This document shows positions 27,859 to 36,861 of a stretch of DNA of 64,000 nucleotides, in pieces. The notes beneath the pieces are model-generated. The model was not told where the DNA came from, searched no databases, and saw nothing but the letters and a program-made list of their open reading frames with translations. Within the stretch, counting starts at the first letter, position 1. Each line of letters starts with the position of its first letter. The position numbers were made by a program, and so were the translations under genes. The DNA is from Chitinophagales bacterium (GTDB lineage Bacteria; Bacteroidota; Bacteroidia; Chitinophagales; Chitinophagaceae), in the NCBI GenBank assembly GCA_021323755.1, contig JAJPKJ010000065.1, forward strand, positions 124,001 through 188,000. The letters are read 5' to 3'.

Positions 27859-30231
27859 ATGAAAATGTATCTGGCAAAAATATTTTTATTTGTTTTAATT
27901 ACTACCGGTAATACCTGTCTTGCCAACGCCCCGACAACTGCTGTTCCCACCGCCAAAAATGGAATTTTAGATCTCAGAAATCAGAATCTGTTTGAAAAGC
28001 CGATCGCATTAAATGGTGAATGGCAATTTTTTTGGAAAGAATTGATCGCACCTGCTGATTCGACAAAAACAAGTTCCGATTTTGTTCATTTTCCATCACT
28101 TTGGAAAAACGATATTATAAAGGGGCAATCACTTCCTTCGCAGGGATACGCCTCTTATAAATTAATGGTTTTGCTACCAAAACAAAAACCAAGCATCGCG
28201 CTGGAAATACCGGATGTTTATTCTTCCTACAATCTTTATATTAATAATATTCTCGTTTCAAAAAATGGCAAACCCGGAAAAACAAGATCTGAAACAATTC
28301 CCTTTTGGACTTCCAGAACCATTTCTTTAACGGTAAGCACCGATACCCTTTTTATTTTACTGCAGATCGCCAATTTCGAACATGCAAAAGGCGGAACATA
28401 CAAAGAGATACTATTGGGCTATAGAGATCAATTGTTTTTAAAAAGAGAAAGGGACACCGCCTACGATCTGATTCTTTCCGGTTGTTTGTTCATGGGTGGG
28501 TTATTTTTTTTAGGGTTATTTTTCTTTGGCAGAAAGGATAAGACCATTTTGTATTTCTCTCTTTTTTGCATGTTGTACAGTTATCGGATGATCGGGACTG
28601 ATATTTATGTATTGCATTCTTTATTGCCGGCTTTACCGTGGGGGTTAACCACCAGATTAGAATATTTAGCGCTTACCCTTGGGGTCTTTCTTTTTGTACG
28701 CTACACCAGGTGCCTTTACCCGGAAGACGCCAATGCGACGATAATGAAAATAGTTGAAGGTTTTTGCGTGCTCTATGCGCTGATCATTTTGCTCAGTTCA
28801 ACGATCATGTTCACCGGATTAATAAATATTTTTTTAGCGTCCATGTTTTTCTGCATTGCTTATGCGATATATGTTTATATACATGCCGCTCAAAACAAAA
28901 GAGCAGGTTCAATATATGCTTTAGGAAGTAGTGTCGTAATGATCATGATCTTCCTGTTCATCAATCTGAATTATTTCGAGGTCCTGCCTGCAATGAAGCC
29001 GGTTGTTTTTGCGGGATATATTGCCTTTTTCTTCTTACAATCACTTGCTTTGTCGCAGCGATTCGCACTCAGTTTTAAAACCGCTGCGATACAGGCGCAG
29101 CAAGGGTTAAAGGCGAAATCAGAATTCCTGTCAACCATGTCGCACGAGATTCGGACCCCGCTTAATGCCGTGATCGGAATGACACATCTGTTGCTCAGAA
29201 ATTCACCGCGAAATGACCAGAAAAAAGACCTGGACGTCTTGCTGTTTTCTGCAAACAATTTATTGGGGATTGTAAATAATATCCTTGACTACAACAGAAT
29301 TGAAGAAGGTAAAATAAGTTTCGAACAAATTCCGATGGATGTTACGGAAATCGTGCGAAACGTGGTCTCCGGGCTTCAAACGACTGCGCAGGAAAAGGGA
29401 ATTGATCTAAGAACCGAGATTGACAGGTCCTTCACTCAAAAAGTGCTTGGCGATCCTACGCGCACCAGCCAGGTGATCAGTAATCTGGTACATAATGCAG
29501 TGAAGTTTACCAATCACGGATATGTTAAGGTATGCATAAGCGTTAGTCACTCTAATGCAGACAAAATTACGATGATGATCGCTGTAAAAGATACGGGAAT
29601 AGGCATTGAGCCGGAAAAACGGAACATGATATTTGATCGATTCACGCAGGCGGATTCTTCCACGTCAAGAAATTTTGGGGGGACCGGCTTAGGGCTTGCC
29701 ATCAGCAAAAGAATTTTGCAATTACAGGGAGTTGAGTTGAAATTAGAAAGTGAGGCAGGCAAGGGGTCAACGTTTTATTTTACACAAAGCTTTGCTGTCT
29801 ATGCTGATCAAAATGCTCCGCAATGCTCAGCAGATGCTGAAACGGATAATTCATCCTTGAACGGCATGTCCATTTTATTGGTGGAAGATAATCCGCTTAA
29901 TGTTTTGGTTGCTCAAACGATCCTTGAAAATAAAGGCGCTCAAATCGACGTAGCCAGCAATGGAAAAGAAGCCATTGATAAATTGAATACAGATAAACAT
30001 AAAATAGTTTTGATGGATCTGAACATGCCGGTAATGGATGGATACGAAGCAACTGCTGAATTAAGAAAACGCGGCGAAACATTACCGATCATTGCGCTCA
30101 CAGCAAGCACTCCAAAAGAAGTGGAGAGCGAGGTGTACGCGGCAGGATTGACCGACATTGTCGTGAAACCATTCAATCCAGAAGATCTTTTCAGGGTCAT
30201 TCTCCTGCACGTTCGTTTTGGCATTCAATGA
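27859..30231 (+). CDS. 7TMR-DISM hybrid sensor histidine kinase with receiver domain
   Basis: A 790-residue membrane sensor. After a signal peptide there is a periplasmic jelly-roll domain of the 7TMR-DISM type (about 30-190), then seven membrane helices (about 200-400). The HisKA domain has phosphoacceptor His near 428 in FLSTMSHEIRTPLNAVIGM. The HATPase domain has N-box VISNLVHNAVKFTNHG and the G1/G2 boxes KDTGIGIEPEKR and GGTGLGLAISKR. The C-terminal receiver has acceptor Asp near 719 in VLMDLNMPVMDGYEA and the later VKPF. No output domain is present, so it likely phosphorelays to another protein. Ligands of such periplasmic domains are often carbohydrates. Confidence 0.92.
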   Translation: MKMYLAKIFLFVLITTGNTCLANAPTTAVPTAKNGILDLRNQNLFEKPIALNGEWQFFWKELIAPADSTKTSSDFVHFPSLWKNDIIKGQSLPSQGYASYKLMVLLPKQKPSIALEIPDVYSSYNLYINNILVSKNGKPGKTRSETIPFWTSRTISLTVSTDTLFILLQIANFEHAKGGTYKEILLGYRDQLFLKRERDTAYDLILSGCLFMGGLFFLGLFFFGRKDKTILYFSLFCMLYSYRMIGTDIYVLHSLLPALPWGLTTRLEYLALTLGVFLFVRYTRCLYPEDANATIMKIVEGFCVLYALIILLSSTIMFTGLINIFLASMFFCIAYAIYVYIHAAQNKRAGSIYALGSSVVMIMIFLFINLNYFEVLPAMKPVVFAGYIAFFFLQSLALSQRFALSFKTAAIQAQQGLKAKSEFLSTMSHEIRTPLNAVIGMTHLLLRNSPRNDQKKDLDVLLFSANNLLGIVNNILDYNRIEEGKISFEQIPMDVTEIVRNVVSGLQTTAQEKGIDLRTEIDRSFTQKVLGDPTRTSQVISNLVHNAVKFTNHGYVKVCISVSHSNADKITMMIAVKDTGIGIEPEKRNMIFDRFTQADSSTSRNFGGTGLGLAISKRILQLQGVELKLESEAGKGSTFYFTQSFAVYADQNAPQCSADAETDNSSLNGMSILLVEDNPLNVLVAQTILENKGAQIDVASNGKEAIDKLNTDKHKIVLMDLNMPVMDGYEATAELRKRGETLPIIALTASTPKEVESEVYAAGLTDIVVKPFNPEDLFRVILLHVRFGIQ

Positions 30232-30255
30232 ATTTTCAAACTTCATTAAATAAAA

Positions 30256-30277
30256 AAGACGGAAAATATTCCGTCTT
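30256..30277. terminator. Bidirectional terminator between hybrid kinase and ferritin operon
   Basis: Perfect 9-bp stem AAGACGGAA/TTCCGTCTT with an AATA loop. A-rich and T-rich flanks serve both the plus-strand kinase and the minus-strand helical protein gene. Confidence 0.75.
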
Positions 30278-30299
30278 CAAAATATCATTATCAAAAAAA

Positions 30300-30569
30300 C
30301 TAAGCTTGCTCCGATTTCCCTGTGATTTTATTCCACAATCCTTTTGCTTCGTCTGCAAGATCGTGTAATTTTTCTCCCGCCTGATCCTGTAATTGGCCCA
30401 ATTCTTCTTTTGCATCACCGGATTGTACCTTGTCCCAGACCTCGCCCGCTTTTTCTTTTAGCGTATCTCCCAATTCCCCTGCTTTACCTTTCAGTTCTTC
30501 CAATTTTTCTGCTGCCTGATCTTTTAATGCATTGGCATTATCAGATATCGTTTGTTTAATGTCTGCCAT
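30300..30569 (-). CDS. Small LEA-like amphipathic helical protein
   Basis: An 89-residue protein from the ATG at 30567-30569; the longer open frame adds 14 residues of no family likeness. It is almost wholly charged amphipathic helix with 11-residue-like periodicity (DQAAEKLEELKGKAGELGDT, LKEKAGEVWDKVQSGDAKEE), resembling late-embryogenesis-abundant and apolipoprotein-like stress proteins. No membrane segment. It lies 67 bases downstream of ferritin on the same strand, so the two may form a stress operon. The function is inferred from composition only. Confidence 0.6.
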   Translation of the reverse strand: MADIKQTISDNANALKDQAAEKLEELKGKAGELGDTLKEKAGEVWDKVQSGDAKEELGQLQDQAGEKLHDLADEAKGLWNKITGKSEQA

Positions 30570-30636
30570 AAAATTGTTTTTAGGTTTAATAAAAAAGATT
30601 CCCACCAGCAATCGGGGTATTTAACCCGGACTAAAA

Positions 30637-31188
30637 TTAAGGGTTTATCGCCGTTTTATCTTCAGCCAATTTTGCGTCATCAGGAGTATTTAACATATCT
30701 CTGTCCAAAGAATATAAGGAACTGCTGGCAGCCTTTTCTCCGCCTGCAATTTTTATTTTATCCAATAGATTCAAAGCGAGCGTTTCTTCTTCTGTCTGTT
30801 CTTTTACAAACCATTGCATAAAATGCCAGGTTGCCCAGTCCTCCTCATCAAAGCTCATTTTCACAATCTTGTAGATCCCCTTGGTGTTGCCCACTTCCTG
30901 TTCAAATACTTTATTAAAACAATCCTGCACGCTGGTTGGCGCAGCGCCGGGAGCGGGGATCGCCTCAACCTTTGCTTCGGCACCGCGTTCCAAAATGTAT
31001 TCGAGAATTTTCATCATGTGATTACGCTCTTCTTCCGCATGCCGAAATAAAAAATTAGAAATACCTTCAAAACCTGCACTGTTAGCCCATGTTGCGTAAG
31101 ACAAGTATACTTGCGACTGCCAGGCTTCCTTTGTCATTTGATCGTTCAGTGCTTTACGCAAGCTTTCCGAAAGACGATTGGTTTTCAT
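30637..31188 (-). CDS. ftnA: Ferritin
   Basis: A 183-residue four-helix iron-storage protein. Ferroxidase residues are visible: the early Glu in NDQMTKEAWQSQVYLSYATW, the E-x-x-H motif in FRHAEEERNHMMKILEYI, and the later Glu/Gln in QWFVKEQTEEETLALNLLDK. It oxidises Fe(II) and stores the mineral in a 24-mer shell in the cytoplasm. The C-terminal extension after LYSLDRDML is slightly longer than in E. coli FtnA. A small LEA-like gene follows on the same strand. Confidence 0.93.
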   Translation of the reverse strand: MKTNRLSESLRKALNDQMTKEAWQSQVYLSYATWANSAGFEGISNFLFRHAEEERNHMMKILEYILERGAEAKVEAIPAPGAAPTSVQDCFNKVFEQEVGNTKGIYKIVKMSFDEEDWATWHFMQWFVKEQTEEETLALNLLDKIKIAGGEKAASSSLYSLDRDMLNTPDDAKLAEDKTAINP

Positions 31189-31361
31189 TGTAATTTTTTT
31201 TGAGTTGATATTAAAGGTAAAAAATCATGCCAGTATAAGCCCTAATAATATAATAAAGCTGTAACCCGGATGGATATCAGGTAGTCTTATTCATAGAAGC
31301 GATTGAAAAATGAAGAGATAAAAAAGCGGAACGAAAATCAATAACCTTTAAAATATTTTTT

Positions 31362-31445
31362 ATGAAAGGAAAATACATCACTACGCTAACATTACTGGCT
31401 GCGTTGTCTGGTCGCGGGAAAAAAAGGAAGAAACAAGCTGCGTAG
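31362..31445 (+). CDS. Very small basic protein (27 residues)
   Basis: A 27-codon frame giving MKGKYITTLTLLAALSG followed by a basic tail (RGKKRKKQAA). It has a short hydrophobic N-terminal half and a strongly positive C-terminal half, and a terminator hairpin begins 30 bases after its stop, so a dedicated short transcript is plausible. No homologue is recognised from memory. It is divergent from the ferritin operon. It could also be a chance frame in an sRNA gene. Confidence 0.35.
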   Translation: MKGKYITTLTLLAALSGRGKKRKKQAA

Positions 31446-31474
31446 TTCAATCATAAATTACAGGTAAGTATCCT

Positions 31475-31502
31475 TAAGTCGAGCAATAGGCCCGACTTTT
31501 TT
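31475..31502 (+). terminator. Terminator after the 27-residue gene
   Basis: Stem AAGTCG-x-GC / GGC-x-CGACTT with an AATA loop, then a T-run. It also abuts the end of the convergent 122-residue gene. Confidence 0.65.
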
Positions 31503-31513
31503 TATTTGAAAAA

Positions 31514-31882
31514 TTATTGCGGATTATAATAGTTGGCAGGGTCGCTTAATACTTTTTTCCATTGCCGCTGATGACTTTCCTGCCACTTTTTATTTGGATG
31601 AATATTCCAGTTAACATTCTTTAACTGCTCCCGCACAAATTCCCTTTGTTCGCTATGCACAAATAATACATGCAGATAAAACCATTCTTTGTCCTTAATC
31701 AAGGCTGCCCAAAAAGATTCGAAGTTGTCAAAATAATCTTCAAAGACTTTTATCTCATCTTTTCTTGAATCGTAGATGCTGTGATTATAATAAAAAGAAA
31801 AGCTTCCGTCATCTTTTTTAATGCGAAACAAACTGCCACCTTTTTCTTCGGAGCTGATATCGAAGTATAGTTCTTTTTGCAT
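31514..31882 (-). CDS. Hypothetical cytoplasmic protein
   Basis: A 122-residue acidic-to-neutral protein without signal peptide or membrane segment, rich in aromatic residues (DDGSFSFYYNHSIYDSRKDE, FDNFESFWAALIKDKEWFYL). The composition and ordered strand/helix pattern suggest a real folded protein, but I recognise no family. It is convergent with the 27-residue gene and divergent from a small basic gene to the right. Confidence 0.6.
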   Translation of the reverse strand: MQKELYFDISSEEKGGSLFRIKKDDGSFSFYYNHSIYDSRKDEIKVFEDYFDNFESFWAALIKDKEWFYLHVLFVHSEQREFVREQLKNVNWNIHPNKKWQESHQRQWKKVLSDPANYYNPQ

Positions 31883-32036
31883 GTATTTAGGTTTTTCTGC
31901 CGGATCGCGGAGATTTCAATCTTGATTAACATTCAGCGCAAATCCGTACAATCCGTGAGAAAGAAGATCTCTCTGAAAAAAATTTTTTAAATTTACAATC
32001 AATTATATTTCTAATCCGCAAAAAAAAATAATTTGT

Positions 32037-32195
32037 ATGTCTTTGCTTAACAACAGTAATAATAAAAATAAGAAGGGAAATAAGAAAGCAAATCAATCAA
32101 CCAAACCTGCTTTTCAGTCTGCAAAAGGAAAAGCCAATACCAAAGGTTCTGCGCGTAATGCAAAATTCACCGGCGGTGCCCAGCGTGGATCCTGA
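32037..32195 (+). CDS. Small basic Asn/Lys-rich protein (52 residues)
   Basis: A 52-codon frame starting MSLLNNSNNKNKKGNKKANQ and ending FTGGAQRGS. It is strongly basic and low-complexity, resembling the disordered small proteins found near helicase or ribosome genes in Bacteroidota. Codon use and the clean start after an AT-rich leader support it. It lies about 105 bases upstream of the uvrD-like helicase gene on the same strand. Function unknown; nucleic-acid binding is a guess from charge. Confidence 0.5.
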   Translation: MSLLNNSNNKNKKGNKKANQSTKPAFQSAKGKANTKGSARNAKFTGGAQRGS

Positions 32196-32301
32196 GACCA
32201 TTTCCGAACGATAAAGCAGATTGCATAGTTGATATCTCTTGCTCGTTAAAACAATTTTTCACATTCGCAAAAATGAAATGCGTTAAAGCTAACTTGCAGT
32301 C

Positions 32302-34680
32302 ATGATTGATTATTTAGAAGGACTGAATGAATCGCAGAAAGAAGCCGTACTGCATGTTGACGGACCATTAATGATTGTTGCAGGGGCAGGAAGCGGAAAA
32401 ACAAAAGTGCTTACCACACGCATTGCACACCTGATGGCAAAGGGCGTTGATGCATTTAATATTCTCGCGCTAACCTTTACAAATAAGGCGGCAAAAGAAA
32501 TGAAGGAGCGTGTTGAAAAAATTCTCGGCAATGCGGAAGCCCGCAATTTATACATCGGCACTTTTCACAGCGTGTTTGCACGCATTCTGCGCGCAGAAGC
32601 TCCCAAGTTAGGCTACCCCAGTAATTTTACCATTTATGATACGGATGATGCCAAAGGCGTGATTAAAACAGTTATCAATGAACTGAATTTGGATGATAAG
32701 CATTATAAACCCTCTACCGTTTATAACCGGATCAGCAGCGCAAAAAACGCACTGGTGAGCGCGGCAGAGTATGCTACCGATTATTATATTCAGCAGGAGG
32801 ACATGCGCAGTCAACGACCGGCGATCGCGCAAATTTTTGAAGCATACGTGAAACGTTGCCTGAAAAACGGCGCGATGGATTTTGACGATCTTTTATTGAA
32901 GTTTTATGAATTGCTAAAAACCTTTCCCGAATCACTGAGCAAATACCAGCGCAAGTTCAAATATATTTTGATCGATGAATACCAGGATACCAATCCTGCT
33001 CAATATGAAATAATAAAATTGCTGGGGGCAATGTATGAAAATGTTTGTGTCGTTGGCGATGATGCACAAAGCATTTATAGTTTTCGTGGCGCAACCATCC
33101 AGAATATTTTGCAGTTCAAAAAAGATTATGATGACGTAAAAGTGGTGAAGCTGGAACAAAATTACCGCAGCACCCAAAATATTTTACATGTTGCCAATGA
33201 GGTGATAAAAAACAATAAATCACAGATAGAAAAAAACCTATTCACTGAAAATGCTGAAGGGGAAAAGATAAAATTAGTTAGGACGATAACGGATAATGAT
33301 GAAGGAAAATTTGTAGCCGACAGTATCCAGGAGCAAAAACTGCGTAATCATTTTAATAATAAAGATTTCGCCATTCTTTACCGCACCAATGCACAAAGTC
33401 GCGCGTTCGAAGAAAGTTTGCGGCGCATGGCCATCCCCTACACTATTTATGGAGGCATTAGTTTTTACCAACGAAAAGAAATAAAAGATTTTGTAGCCTA
33501 TCTGCGTGTGATTGTTAATCCAAATGATGAAGAATCTTTAAAGAGAATCATTAATTATCCGGCGCGCGGAATCGGAAAAACAAGCATTGATAATATTGTT
33601 AAGCAGGCCAATAATAGGGATATTTCCATGTGGGAAGTGCTGAAACATGCGCGTGAGCTGGGTTTCAAGGGTTCATCCATCGAACCCATTGAAAATTTTG
33701 TATTGATGATCGAAAGTTTTCAAAGCATGTTGAAAACAAAGAATGCGCACGAAGTAGCCGTTCATGTTGGCAAGCAAACAAATGTCGTAAAAGAATTATT
33801 CAACGATAAAACAACGGAAGGGCTTGCACGATATGAGAACATCCAGGAACTATTAAACAGCATTAAGGAGTGGGTTGATGACATGCAAAACAGAGGTTTG
33901 ATTGATGAAGATGGAATCGTGCGGGAAGAAACAAATGATCATACTGAAAAAAAGATCAAAGGCGAAACAGACCTCTCGACCTATCTTCAGCAAATCACGC
34001 TACTCACCGATGCAGATGAAAAAGATCCAAATGCAGACACCGTAAAACTGATGACGATTCATGCGGCAAAAGGTTTGGAATTCGTGTGCGTGTTTGCTGC
34101 TGGTTTGGAGGAAATGCTTTTCCCCAATGCCATGTCCATTAATACGCGTGAGGAGTTGGAAGAAGAAAGAAGGTTGTTCTATGTGGTGATCACCCGCGCA
34201 AAAAAGAAATTATGGATAACCTATGCCAACACGCGATATCGTTTTGGCAGCATTGTGCAAAATGACCCCAGTCGTTTTATCGAAGAGATCCCGGAAAAAT
34301 ATCTCGATAGAAGTTTCGCCGGCGCCGCAAGAAGTCAGTCAAATAATAACTGGCAGGCAGGGACTGCATTTGAAAGAATGAACAGGGGCTTTGGGCAGCC
34401 AGCCAGCGACGAACGACGAACAACGGAGAGCAGACCCGCTTATCTCCCAACAAATAATCGTCAGCAAACCGTCGTTAATCATGTCCCCTCAAAAGATTTT
34501 GTGGCCAGTGATACCTCTCAATTGCAGGCGGGGCAAAAAGTGGAGCATCAAAAATTTGGATTTGGCGAAGTGACCAAGATGGAAGGCAGTGCGCACAATC
34601 CAGTTGCAACCGTTAAGTTTGATCTGAATGGAGAGAAAAAGATAATGCTCAATTATGCAAAGCTGAGAATTGTGCCTTAA
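32302..34680 (+). CDS. UvrD/PcrA family ATP-dependent DNA helicase
   Basis: A 792-residue superfamily 1A 3'-5' helicase for repair and replication restart. Motifs seen: Q-motif LNESQKEAV, Walker A VAGAGSGKTKVLTTRI near residue 28, motif II DEYQDTNPAQ, motif III VCVVGDDAQSIYSFRGA, motif IV LEQNYRSTQNIL, motif V LMTIHAAKGLEFVCVF and motif VI EERRLFYVVITRAK. The C-terminal tail (GQKVEHQKFGFGEVTKMEG) is the Tudor-like segment that in PcrA contacts RNA polymerase. Length is normal. It is not adjacent to a GajA-like nuclease. Confidence 0.95.
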   Translation: MIDYLEGLNESQKEAVLHVDGPLMIVAGAGSGKTKVLTTRIAHLMAKGVDAFNILALTFTNKAAKEMKERVEKILGNAEARNLYIGTFHSVFARILRAEAPKLGYPSNFTIYDTDDAKGVIKTVINELNLDDKHYKPSTVYNRISSAKNALVSAAEYATDYYIQQEDMRSQRPAIAQIFEAYVKRCLKNGAMDFDDLLLKFYELLKTFPESLSKYQRKFKYILIDEYQDTNPAQYEIIKLLGAMYENVCVVGDDAQSIYSFRGATIQNILQFKKDYDDVKVVKLEQNYRSTQNILHVANEVIKNNKSQIEKNLFTENAEGEKIKLVRTITDNDEGKFVADSIQEQKLRNHFNNKDFAILYRTNAQSRAFEESLRRMAIPYTIYGGISFYQRKEIKDFVAYLRVIVNPNDEESLKRIINYPARGIGKTSIDNIVKQANNRDISMWEVLKHARELGFKGSSIEPIENFVLMIESFQSMLKTKNAHEVAVHVGKQTNVVKELFNDKTTEGLARYENIQELLNSIKEWVDDMQNRGLIDEDGIVREETNDHTEKKIKGETDLSTYLQQITLLTDADEKDPNADTVKLMTIHAAKGLEFVCVFAAGLEEMLFPNAMSINTREELEEERRLFYVVITRAKKKLWITYANTRYRFGSIVQNDPSRFIEEIPEKYLDRSFAGAARSQSNNNWQAGTAFERMNRGFGQPASDERRTTESRPAYLPTNNRQQTVVNHVPSKDFVASDTSQLQAGQKVEHQKFGFGEVTKMEGSAHNPVATVKFDLNGEKKIMLNYAKLRIVP

Positions 34681-34728
34681 GAAGATCCCGGAAGAAAGCC
34701 GGATGGACCACCATTTCTTTCTAATCCA

Positions 34729-35088
34729 TTAAACTGATTTTTTTAATTCTTCAATGGTCTTCTTTTCACTCCCGATAAATATTTTATTATTAAGAATTAC
34801 AACCGGTCTTTTTAAAAAAGTATATTCTTCCAAAATAAAATTACGGTAATCCTTTTCTGATAATGATTTATCTTTTAAACCAAGCGCTTTGTATTTCATG
34901 GCCCGGCGGCTGAATAATGCTTCATAACTGCCGGTCATTTTTTTCATTTCATCCAATTGCGCCGCAGAAATTTTTTCTGTTTTGATATCCTGGAGTTGAA
35001 ACCCTTTTTTCTTTGCATCGATATCTTTCAATATCGCGTTGCAGGTATCACAGGTAGAAAGGCAATAAATCTTTTTCATGCCAGGCAT
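34729..35088 (-). CDS. ArsC/Spx family thioredoxin-fold protein
   Basis: A 119-residue protein of the arsenate reductase/Spx fold, with CxxC in STCDTCNAILKDI near residues 12-15 and the family helices SGSYEALFSRRAMKYKALGL-like and RPVVILNNKIFIG. The catalytic arginine triad of true ArsC is not obvious, so it may be a YffB-like or redox regulatory member. The start overlaps the stop of the DUF6089 gene (TAATG); an ATG three codons in (35079) is an equally good start. The two genes are translationally coupled. Confidence 0.8.
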   Translation of the reverse strand: MPGMKKIYCLSTCDTCNAILKDIDAKKKGFQLQDIKTEKISAAQLDEMKKMTGSYEALFSRRAMKYKALGLKDKSLSEKDYRNFILEEYTFLKRPVVILNNKIFIGSEKKTIEELKKSV

Positions 35089-35924
35089 TAATATAATCTG
35101 TTCGGACTCCCATATCTCCCGCTAAAGTCACGGGTGCCAAACGAATAAAGCACTTTCAAACCAAAAGTGTAGTAAATATCTTTTTTCGTAGAATTTCCGC
35201 GTATGGATCCGCCATTGGGATACTTGCCTTCACCACGGTAGGCAAGCGCAACGGCCTCCGGACCACGATCCTGCAGTAGGATATCATATGCAGCATAGCG
35301 TGTGCTCACATCATCAAGATAATCGGTAAAAAGTTTTCTGACCCCTACTTCCGCAGCCACATCAAACTTTGGGCTTATGCTCCATTTAATACCGGCTCCA
35401 AGTGGTATGCATAATTGGTTAAGGGAGTATTCCTTGCGCTTCGGGTATTGAGGCAATCCCTCACCTTCTGTTGACAATGGGCGTAAAAAGACCTTCTTAC
35501 CTGCATCGTCAAATGTATAAGGGTTGAAATGATAATAACCGACCCCAGCAAAAAGATAAGGATAGACACTAAAAAGTTCAGGCGATAATAAGTTTACCTC
35601 GGCACATGCAGACACTTCCAGGATATTTGTTTCAAAGCTCAGATTGCGCCCAAGTATGGCTGAATCCCCGCTTTTTTTGTCCTGACCACCGACTTTGGTG
35701 TAATTTATGGTGCCGCGAAAGCCGAAATAATTACTGAAGACATATCTTACTTCAACGCCGCCACCGCTGTGTATCGTGTTCAGCGAAATATTATTGCCTG
35801 TGAGATCTCCGGCATAGCCAGATCCTCCAGCCATTATGCCTACCTGTAAAAATCCCTGGTCATCCTGAGCATTGGCATAGCAAAAGCTAATACCAAAAAG
35901 AAAAACAATTAAGATTCTTTTCAT
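35088..35924 (-). CDS. DUF6089 family outer-membrane beta-barrel protein
   Basis: A 278-residue protein with signal peptide MKRILIVFLFGISFCYANA and an all-beta region of alternating hydrophobic strands typical of the DUF6089 porin-like family of Bacteroidota. It starts GFLQVGIMAGGSGYAGDLTG, has barrel strands such as VYPYLFAGVGYYHFNPY, and ends in the RDFSGRYGSPNRLY tail. It probably sits in the outer membrane; substrate unknown. Coupled to the ArsC-like gene. Confidence 0.8.
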   Translation of the reverse strand: MKRILIVFLFGISFCYANAQDDQGFLQVGIMAGGSGYAGDLTGNNISLNTIHSGGGVEVRYVFSNYFGFRGTINYTKVGGQDKKSGDSAILGRNLSFETNILEVSACAEVNLLSPELFSVYPYLFAGVGYYHFNPYTFDDAGKKVFLRPLSTEGEGLPQYPKRKEYSLNQLCIPLGAGIKWSISPKFDVAAEVGVRKLFTDYLDDVSTRYAAYDILLQDRGPEAVALAYRGEGKYPNGGSIRGNSTKKDIYYTFGLKVLYSFGTRDFSGRYGSPNRLY

Positions 35925-36134
35925 TTTAAAATAATGTATTTACAATTAGGATTTTTCCTGGTGGTTCTTCAGATGGAAGGGAATTTGAGGAAGGGAGGGG
36001 TATAATCGAACCCCTAAAATAATCTTTTTACTTGTATTATGAAATAGTCCAGAATTTTTTTACATGAAAAAGTGGCTAAATTGCTGCAATTAAAGCGGGA
36101 ACAGCCCATTTATTAATGCAAAAAATAAAATTTC

Positions 36135-36560
36135 ATGAAGAAAATAATGCTGTTTTTATTGCTAACGATTGTTTTTTTTAGGTCCTTCTCGCAATCTGCC
36201 GATGAATTGGCCGTCAAAGCGGTCTTGGCCGACCAGGTGTCTGCATGGAACAGGGGGAATATCGACGATTTTATGAAAACCTACTGGAACAATGATTCGC
36301 TCATGTTTATTGGTCATGGTGGAATAACCTATGGTTATACCAACACGCTTAATAATTATAAAAAGAATTACAGTGACTCCTCGAAAATGGGGAAACTGTT
36401 CTTTACCTTGTTAAGAATGAAGAAGATCTCGCAAGAATATTATTTTGTTGTCGGAAGATGGTTTTTGAAAAGAACTTCGGGAGACATCGGCGGAATTTAT
36501 ACCTTGTTGTTTAGAAAGATCAAAAGCAAGTGGGTGATCGTTGCCGATCATACGAGCTGA
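36135..36560 (+). CDS. SnoaL-like / DUF4440 protein (NTF2 fold), exported
   Basis: A 141-residue protein with signal peptide (MKKIMLFLLLTIVFFRSFS, cleavage before QSAD) and a single NTF2-like cone domain. The DUF4440 pattern VKAVLADQVSAWNRGNIDDF then YWNNDSLMFIGHGG and a terminal IVADHTS strand are visible. Such domains bind small ligands or act as isomerase-like enzymes. No catalytic role can be assigned. Confidence 0.75.
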   Translation: MKKIMLFLLLTIVFFRSFSQSADELAVKAVLADQVSAWNRGNIDDFMKTYWNNDSLMFIGHGGITYGYTNTLNNYKKNYSDSSKMGKLFFTLLRMKKISQEYYFVVGRWFLKRTSGDIGGIYTLLFRKIKSKWVIVADHTS

Positions 36561-36568
36561 GAACCTGA

Positions 36569-36805
36569 TCATCCATGCGGAAATCTCTTTTTCCAGGTCC
36601 GGTAAAAGAACCAAATCATCAGAAAGAAACTGGCAATGAAAATAATGTAGAAGATCAAATTTCCAATCGCAAATTTGTTCTCGATAAAAAGAAGATTGAA
36701 ATAGATCCCCAAAGTCATATTGAGTGTCAGCCAACCCAATCCGACAAAAACAGATAATACGATTTTTTTCAAAAATTCTCTTACTTCGGGCTCCATGCTG
36801 CTCAT
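36569..36805 (-). CDS. Small two-helix membrane protein
   Basis: A 78-residue protein with a short acidic start (MSSMEPEVREFLKK) and two membrane helices (about 15-38 and 46-66), ending in a basic segment FYRTWKKRFPHG. The positive-inside pattern fits a small inner-membrane protein. An ATG three codons later is an alternative start. It is convergent with the SnoaL-like gene and lies 57 bases upstream of the GH25 lysozyme. Confidence 0.6.
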   Translation of the reverse strand: MSSMEPEVREFLKKIVLSVFVGLGWLTLNMTLGIYFNLLFIENKFAIGNLIFYIIFIASFFLMIWFFYRTWKKRFPHG

Positions 36806-36861
36806 TCAAAAAGATTTATCCTTAAAAGATATGAACTTGTTATCAAAACCTTGATCGTATC

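Noticed and set aside
32302-34680. The UvrD-like helicase as the GajB partner of the OLD-like nuclease
   Set aside because: It is 16-18 kb away, outside the island, and carries the C-terminal tail of housekeeping PcrA/UvrD. GajA and GajB genes are adjacent in known Gabija systems.
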